Shown here one piece after another: positions 59,828-64,000 of a DNA stretch of 64,000 nt. A program made the position numbers and the translations under genes. Under the pieces are notes generated by a model. It worked only from the letters and a program-made list of their open reading frames with translations. It had not been told where the DNA came from and did not search any database. Source of the DNA: Paenibacillus sp. NFR01 (GTDB taxonomy: Bacteria > Bacillota > Bacilli > Paenibacillales > Paenibacillaceae); the NCBI RefSeq assembly GCF_900111565.1, contig NZ_FOIK01000001.1, forward strand, positions 2,015,309 to 2,079,308, given 5' to 3'. Numbering within the stretch: position 1 is the first letter of the stretch; each line of letters begins with the position of its first letter.

Positions 59828-60802
59828 CTAGAACAGCAGGCGGACGGTTGTGCCCACTCCCATCTCCGATTCGATCTCCGCGTGATGCCCAAGCTTGTCG
59901 CATATTTGTTTGACCAAGTAAAGGCCCATACCCGTCGATTCCTGAAAGCTTCTTCCGTTCACTCCGGTAAAATAAGCATCGAAGACACGCGGCAGATCCC
60001 CCGGCGGGATGCCGACGCCTGCATCTCGGACTTCAAGCACAGCTATCCCGTCTTCCCGCTTGTAGCCGCGGAATGTAACAACCTTGCCCTCGTCGACCGT
60101 GTAGCGCAGTGCGTTCGTAATCAGCTGCGTCAGAATAAACGACAGCCATTTTTCATCGGAGGCGACGTCCAGCCCCTCCTCGATATCCACAGCCGGAAAC
60201 ACGCGTTTGCGGATAAACAGGCGCTTCTGCTCCGACGTAACCGCGCGCACCACCGCTCCAAGCTCCAGTCGTTCCACGTAGAAATCATGCTCGAACGTAT
60301 CGAGCCGCGCCGTATAAAGCACGGTCTCCAGCCCTTTCTTGAGCCGGTCAAGCTCATCCGATATCGCTGCAAAAGGCGGTCCGTCCTTGTCCTGGATCAG
60401 CAGATGGATGACCGAGAGCGGCGTCTTCATGCCGTGCACCCATTGGTTGATGAAATGGATATGCTCCTCCAGCTTGTGCCGGTAGCTGTGCAAGTCGTTC
60501 TGGTACAGATGAAAATAACGTGCCAGCAGCGTGCGCAGGCTTTCCGCAAGCGGCGCATGCTGCGCCGGCCCTCCGGAGTCCTCCAGCGATGCCGGGGTTT
60601 CGCTCAGCCGCTCGTAGAAGGCACGGTGCGTCATGTAGCGGTACGCCAAATAGGCCAAGAGCAGGCAGAGGCTGAGCAGCCCAGCGTATAAGCTGACGCT
60701 CCGGCCGCTGCCTCCGTCCAACCGGTACACCAGTGTAATGAGCAGCAATTGCGCCGCGTACACCGTAATCAAAGGGACATGCTCACGGATAAACAGCTTC
60801 AT
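59828..60802 (-). CDS. BceS-type intramembrane-sensing histidine kinase
   Basis: 324 residues. Two membrane helices (about 10-28 and 36-55) with only a short loop between, the mark of kinases that sense through their ABC partner. HisKA-like phospho-acceptor HGMKTPLSVIHLLIQ (about 123-137) and HATPase with RDAGVGIPPGDLPRVFD, TGMGLYLVKQICDKLGH. Starts in an ATGA overlap with the response-regulator stop. Confidence 0.92.
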   Translation of the reverse strand: MKLFIREHVPLITVYAAQLLLITLVYRLDGGSGRSVSLYAGLLSLCLLLAYLAYRYMTHRAFYERLSETPASLEDSGGPAQHAPLAESLRTLLARYFHLYQNDLHSYRHKLEEHIHFINQWVHGMKTPLSVIHLLIQDKDGPPFAAISDELDRLKKGLETVLYTARLDTFEHDFYVERLELGAVVRAVTSEQKRLFIRKRVFPAVDIEEGLDVASDEKWLSFILTQLITNALRYTVDEGKVVTFRGYKREDGIAVLEVRDAGVGIPPGDLPRVFDAYFTGVNGRSFQESTGMGLYLVKQICDKLGHHAEIESEMGVGTTVRLLF

Positions 60803-61500
60803 GCCTCGCTCCCCCAGTTCTGCACCAGCCGGTAGCCTTGGCCGCGCACCGTTTGCAGACCTTCGTCGACACCGAGAGCGGCAAGCTTTTTGCGTACGCG
60901 GGTAACGTATACGTTCAGCGTGTTATCGTCGACAAACACCTGGTCGTCCCAAATCTTCTCCAGCAGCCTGTCGCGCGAGACAGTCATGCCGGCTTTTTTC
61001 ATCAGCTCGTCGAGGATTTTTGCTTCGGTGTGGCTGAGTTCGGCCCGGTCTTCGCCTTTTGAGAGCGTCAGCCGCTCCACATCCAGCGTTAATCCGGCCA
61101 CGCTCAGCACCCGCTCATTGCCGCCCGAGGCATAGGAGCCGTACGCGCGCCGCAGCTGACTGCGAATCTTGGCGGTGGCCAGCTCGTAATCAAACGGTTT
61201 GGTAATATAATCATCCGCGCCGTTCTCCAGCGCCAGCACCTGGTCCATTTTACCGTCGCGGGCGGAGATAAAGACAATCGGACAAGTCGATACGGCGCGG
61301 ATCTGCCGGCACCAATAGTACCCGTCAAATTTCGGCAGATTGACGTCCAGGAGCACAAGATGCGGCGAAAAAGCTTCAAATTCCGCGCGTACCGCCGAGA
61401 AATCCTGAGCCGCGCGGGTCTCGTAACCGTAATTATGGAGATGCTCCTCCAGCAGCGAGACCAGCCCGCCGTCGTCTTCAATGATCATGATTTTAAACAT
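60799..61500 (-). CDS. BceR-type OmpR-family response regulator
   Basis: 233 residues from the ATG at 61500 (CGGAGG 7 nt upstream). The receiver domain has EDD at 8-10, phospho-acceptor Asp in LVLLDVNLPKFDG (about 52) and Lys in TKPFDYE. The C-terminal winged helix holds LSHTEAKILDELMKKAGMTV and NVYVTRVRKKL. Paired with the kinase by a 4-nt overlap; target is the palindrome at 59744-59759. Confidence 0.93.
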   Translation of the reverse strand: MFKIMIIEDDGGLVSLLEEHLHNYGYETRAAQDFSAVRAEFEAFSPHLVLLDVNLPKFDGYYWCRQIRAVSTCPIVFISARDGKMDQVLALENGADDYITKPFDYELATAKIRSQLRRAYGSYASGGNERVLSVAGLTLDVERLTLSKGEDRAELSHTEAKILDELMKKAGMTVSRDRLLEKIWDDQVFVDDNTLNVYVTRVRKKLAALGVDEGLQTVRGQGYRLVQNWGSEA

Positions 61501-61547
61501 AATGGCCTCCGGTTGCCGCCTGAAGCAGGGCAGCGGTTTTGCCCAAT

Positions 61548-61576
61548 AATATATACAGTCCATGAGGGAGAGTCAA
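61548..61576 (-). promoter_or_regulatory. Promoter of the bceRS-type genes
   Basis: TTGACT (61571-61576), 17 bp, TATATT (61548-61553). A divergent TATAAT at 61585-61590 on the plus strand may serve the methyltransferase gene. Confidence 0.7.
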
Positions 61577-61631
61577 ATTTGCGGTATAATCGCTGTAAAA
61601 AGCAAGCGTTATCGAGGAGGAGCCAACGGCC

Positions 61632-62366
61632 ATGAAGCAAAATAAATACGACGATCGGGATTTCTTCGGCAAATACAGCGAAATGCCGCGTTCGACCGGC
61701 GGATTGGCGGCGGCAGGCGAATGGGAGGTTTTTCGCAGCCTGCTCCCGGAACTGAACGGAAAGCAGGTGCTCGATCTCGGCTGCGGGTTCGGCTGGCACT
61801 GCCGCTACGCCCGTGCTCAGGGAGCCGCGGGCGTGATCGGCGTAGACCTGTCGGAAAACATGCTGGGCCGCGCGAAGGCGATGACCGATGACCCCGGCGT
61901 TCAGTATATTCAGGCTGCCCTGGAGGATGTCCGCTTCCCGCCGGGGCAATTTGACGTGGTGCTCAGCTCGCTGGCGCTGCATTATATCGACGATTTCGCC
62001 GGCTTGTGCGGGCAAGTCTACGACATGCTGCGTTCCGGCGGAAGCTTCGTTTTCTCCGTGGAGCACCCGATCTTCACCGCACGGGCAGCGCAGGATTGGC
62101 ATTATAACGAAGCTGGCGAAAAGGTCCACTGGCCGGTCGACCATTACCACGAGGAAGGCCCGCGAAACGCCCGGTTTCTGGAGCATGACGTGGTGAAATA
62201 CCACCGCACCGTTTCCGCTTACGTCACTGCCCTGCTGGACGCCGGCTTCCGGATCACCGGAATGTCCGAACTGAAGCTGACGGCAGAGACGCTGGAACGG
62301 CATCCGGAATGGCGCGATGAGCTGCGCCGGCCGATGTTTTTACTGGTAGGCGCGGTTCGGGAATAA
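61632..62366 (+). CDS. Class I SAM-dependent methyltransferase
   Basis: 244 residues. Motif I is VLDLGCGFGWHCRYA (about 46-60), the acidic residue of motif II is in VIGVDLSENML, and motif IV-V is FDVVLSSLALHYI ... GGSFVFSVEHP. GAGGAGGAG precedes the ATG by about 10 nt. Small-molecule methyltransferase of the UbiE/BioC-like type; substrate unknown. Divergent from the bceRS-type genes, so a linked resistance role is possible but unsupported. Confidence 0.88.
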   Translation: MKQNKYDDRDFFGKYSEMPRSTGGLAAAGEWEVFRSLLPELNGKQVLDLGCGFGWHCRYARAQGAAGVIGVDLSENMLGRAKAMTDDPGVQYIQAALEDVRFPPGQFDVVLSSLALHYIDDFAGLCGQVYDMLRSGGSFVFSVEHPIFTARAAQDWHYNEAGEKVHWPVDHYHEEGPRNARFLEHDVVKYHRTVSAYVTALLDAGFRITGMSELKLTAETLERHPEWRDELRRPMFLLVGAVRE

Positions 62367-62390
62367 ACGGTATTGGCTACCTGCTTGGAT

Positions 62391-62560
62391 TTACTTAGTT
62401 GTGCTTGTTTGTGCTTAGTTGCTCTTGGTTGCGCTTGGTTATGCTCAGTTGTGCTTAGTTGCGCTTGGTTGTGCTTAGTTATGCTTGGTTGCTCTTAGCT
62501 GTGCTCAGTTGCGCTTGGTTATGCCTAGTTGTGCTTAGTTATACTTAGTCGCGTTTAGCC
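62391..62560. repeat. Tandem array of a 10-bp unit, about 17 copies
   Basis: Unbroken 10-bp period with consensus RYGCTYRGTT (for example GTGCTTAGTT, GCGCTTGGTT, ATGCTTGGTT). Substitutions concentrate at positions 1-2 and 6-7, and no unit has an indel. No open frame with a ribosome site. Confidence 0.92.
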
Positions 62561-62582
62561 GGTGCCTGCATCATCGCTGCAA

Positions 62583-62790
62583 GTCTAACGGACCTGAGAG
62601 CCGCTATTTGCAAAAAAACACGGTATTTCCCAAACTAGCGGACCTGAGGGCCGTTATTGTATGGAAAAACCGCTATGTATGTGCTTCCAGTTATGAATAA
62701 CGGCGCTCAGGTCCGTTATTTTACAGATTCGCGGCTATTTGCCAAAATAACGGCTCCTGTGTCCGTTAACGCCGGCCTTTTGCAGCACAG
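62583..62790. repeat. Dispersed intergenic repeat, locus 2
   Basis: At least five copies of the core TAACGGACCTGAG-N2-CCG(C/T)TATT in both orientations, as at 41229-41365. Inverted copies (for example AATAACGGCGCTCAGGTCCG) can pair with direct ones to form long stems. Confidence 0.8.
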
Positions 62791-62907
62791 GTCCAGAAAG
62801 CCCCCGTTTACCCCTATCTCTGCAAGCTCCCTCATAAATTCTCCACCTAAACAGCCCAGCACACGGCAAAAGCTCCCTCCAGTCTCGCCGAAAGGAGCTT
62901 CAGGTTC
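62791..62907. other. Gene-free segment with a hairpin
   Basis: AAGCTCC ... GGAGCTT (about 62867-62900) forms a stem; on the minus strand TTTTG follows. Otherwise nothing recognised. Confidence 0.35.
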
Positions 62908-63036
62908 ATGCGATACCAGTTCCTCAACACGACGCCAAAGACATCTCCTCGCTACTATTTCTCTTTTAGCGGCTTGAACGCCCAGCTTGCCTGCAACCGA
63001 ACGCAGCAGCTCCACCCCAATCCGGTCCGTACGTAA
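62908..63036 (+). CDS. Possible 42-residue ORF
   Basis: ATG at 62908 has AAAGGAG 10 nt upstream, and the frame ends in TAA just before a hairpin. The product (MRYQFLNTTPKTSPRYYFSF ...) is basic and aromatic with no known motif. The ribosome-site bases are also part of a hairpin arm, so this may be chance. Confidence 0.25.
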   Translation: MRYQFLNTTPKTSPRYYFSFSGLNAQLACNRTQQLHPNPVRT

Positions 63037-63073
63037 AAAAACGCTCCCTCGGTTTACACCGGTAGGAGCGTTT
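63034..63073 (-). terminator. Terminator of the AIM24-family gene
   Basis: AAACGCTCC/GGAGCGTTT stem (63065-63073, 63039-63047) with inner ACCGG/CCGGT-like pairing, then TTTTACG on the minus strand. Confidence 0.85.
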
Positions 63074-63112
63074 CGTTGGTAAGCTATGGCGTTCCCAGGT
63101 TCGGCAGCGAGC

Positions 63113-63910
63113 TTACCGTCCGTCCAGGAGGTTACCCAGCCCGCCGAGAATGCTGCCCTCTTCTTTGCGGCCGGCGTTTCCCGCCGCCGACAGGATGCGG
63201 TCCGCCATCCGGCTGAACGGCAGCGACTGCACCCAGATTTTCCCGGGGCCGCGCAGCGTCGCGAAGAACAGGCCTTCGCCGCCGAATACGGCGGTTTTGA
63301 TTCCTTTGACAAATTCGATATTGTAATCCACATTTGCGGTCATCGCAACGAGACAGCCGGTGTCCAGCTTGATCGTTTCGCCCGGCTGCAGCGTCCGTTC
63401 AAATACATACCCGCCGGAGTGAACGAAGGAGAGGCCGTCGCCTTCCAGCTTTTGCATAATGAAACCTTCGCCGCCGAAGAAGCCAACGCCGAGCTTGCGC
63501 TGAAACTCGATGCCGATCGATACGCCTTTGGCCGCGCATAGGAACGCATCCTTTTGACAGATGATCTTACCGCCATATTGCGTCAGGTCGAGCGGGATGA
63601 TTTTTCCCGGATACGGTGCGGCGAAGGTCACGCTCTTGCGGCCGTAATGCCCGCTGTGCGTGAACACCGTCATGAACAGGCTTTCGCCCGTCAGCAGCCG
63701 TTTGCCTGCACCCATCAGCTTGCCCATGAGGCCCCCGCCGCCTCCGCGCTGGCCGCTGCCGTCCCCGAAAACGGTCTCCATCGTGATCTCCTGGTCCATC
63801 ATCATAAAGCTGCCGGATTCGGCAATCACGCTCTCCCCGGGATCAAGCTGCACCTCGACACACTGGATTTCCTCGCCCTTAATGACATAATCGATTTCAT
63901 GCGCTCCCAT
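63113..63910 (-). CDS. AIM24 / TIGR00266 family protein
   Basis: 265 residues from the ATG at 63910 with GGAGG 7 nt upstream; earlier ATGs abut or precede that site. Typical family sequence: VEVQLDPGESVIAESGSFMMM, a Gly-rich loop (GQRGGGGGLMGKLMG), FFGGEGFIMQKLEG, TGCLVAMTANVDYNIEFV and GGEGLFFATLRGPGKIW. The fold is a beta-barrel related to a TRAP-like/AIM24 domain. Function in bacteria is not established. Confidence 0.88.
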   Translation of the reverse strand: MGAHEIDYVIKGEEIQCVEVQLDPGESVIAESGSFMMMDQEITMETVFGDGSGQRGGGGGLMGKLMGAGKRLLTGESLFMTVFTHSGHYGRKSVTFAAPYPGKIIPLDLTQYGGKIICQKDAFLCAAKGVSIGIEFQRKLGVGFFGGEGFIMQKLEGDGLSFVHSGGYVFERTLQPGETIKLDTGCLVAMTANVDYNIEFVKGIKTAVFGGEGLFFATLRGPGKIWVQSLPFSRMADRILSAAGNAGRKEEGSILGGLGNLLDGR

Positions 63911-63939
63911 TTGCATACCTCCACCTTCATCGTGATTGA

Positions 63940-63999
63940 TCATTTTGATTGAGATACATACGCTGCTCCGGCGGCCTTGGTTTCAGCCAGGAACAACAA
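63940..63999 (-). CDS. Possible C-terminal end of an upstream gene (partial)
   Basis: The only open minus-strand frame entering from the right edge that looks coding ends ...LAETKAAGAAYVSQSK with TGA at 63940-63942, 30 bp before the AIM24-family start. Only 19 codons are seen, so this is tentative. Confidence 0.3.
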   Translation of the reverse strand: MLFLAETKAAGAAYVSQSK

Positions 64000-64000
64000 A

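Noticed and set aside
62391..62560. Rho-independent or coding function for the 10-bp array
   Set aside because: No stem with T tail, and frames through the array lack a start with ribosome site.

Overview
The window looks like chromosomal DNA of a Paenibacillus-type member of the Bacillota (order Bacillales). The signs are a spore photoproduct lyase, MntR- and Zur-type metalloregulators, a methionyl-tRNA T-box leader, an FNR with a C-terminal cysteine cluster as in Bacillus, two YesM/YesN-like sensor-regulator pairs each beside a CUT1 sugar ABC transporter, Bce-type peptide-antibiotic genes, strong AGGAGG ribosome sites and several TTG starts. This assignment rests on gene content and style and was not tested by alignment. 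Most genes lie on the minus strand. I see no rRNA, tRNA, insertion sequence, prophage or CRISPR array.

Layout. 1-13.4 kb holds the start of a patatin-like gene, a secreted glycosyl-hydrolase-like protein, mntR, splB, ccdA, a zinc-uptake operon (znuA-znuC-znuB) with two Zur-box-like sites at its promoter and a repeat-filled gap between znuC and znuB, metG behind a T-box leader, yidD, zur, and a secreted stalk-like protein behind an ECF-sigma-type promoter. 13.4-21.3 kb holds a GH5 glycosidase, a CUT1 transporter and a YesMN-type two-component system. 21.3-27.4 kb holds the fermentation genes pflB-pflA and adhE. 27.6-39.8 kb is a second sugar locus: two GH65 phosphorylase-family proteins and beta-phosphoglucomutase, then a sensor kinase, response regulator, two permeases and a binding protein. 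39.9-47 kb is the anaerobic/nitrite block: a candidate small RNA, fnr, nirB-nirD-nirC, a lipoprotein and an iron-sulfur repair protein (ric). 47-56 kb has assorted genes: a Cys-motif protein behind a 65-bp tandem repeat, an HxlR regulator, an oxidoreductase, a DedA-like membrane protein, an MsrA-MsrB fusion, a DUF4349 lipoprotein, a DUF1540 protein and metE. 56-61.5 kb is a Bce-type resistance locus (response regulator, kinase, ABC ATPase, permease) with uppP downstream. 61.6-64 kb has a methyltransferase, a repeat-rich gene-free stretch and an AIM24/TIGR00266 protein.

How the genes fit together. FNR-type boxes (TGTGA-N6-TCACA) lie upstream of pflB, adhE, nirB and fnr. In adhE and nirB the box centre sits 33 bp from the -10 hexamer centre, the class II position. 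This predicts one oxygen-responsive regulon for mixed-acid fermentation and nitrite respiration/detoxification, with ric as nitrosative-damage repair beside it. CcpA cre-like sites lie before both sugar transport systems and adhE. Zur sites tie zur to znuACB. The Bce module has a TTACA-N4-TGTAA regulator site, and uppP would support recycling of undecaprenyl pyrophosphate, the usual target of bacitracin-type drugs.

The least explained items are the candidate promoter-to-terminator small RNA upstream of fnr, the low-complexity island inside the znu operon, the 65-bp tandem repeats abutting an unknown cysteine-motif gene, the 10-bp-period tandem array at 62.4 kb, and a dispersed intergenic repeat shared by 41.2 kb and 62.6 kb.
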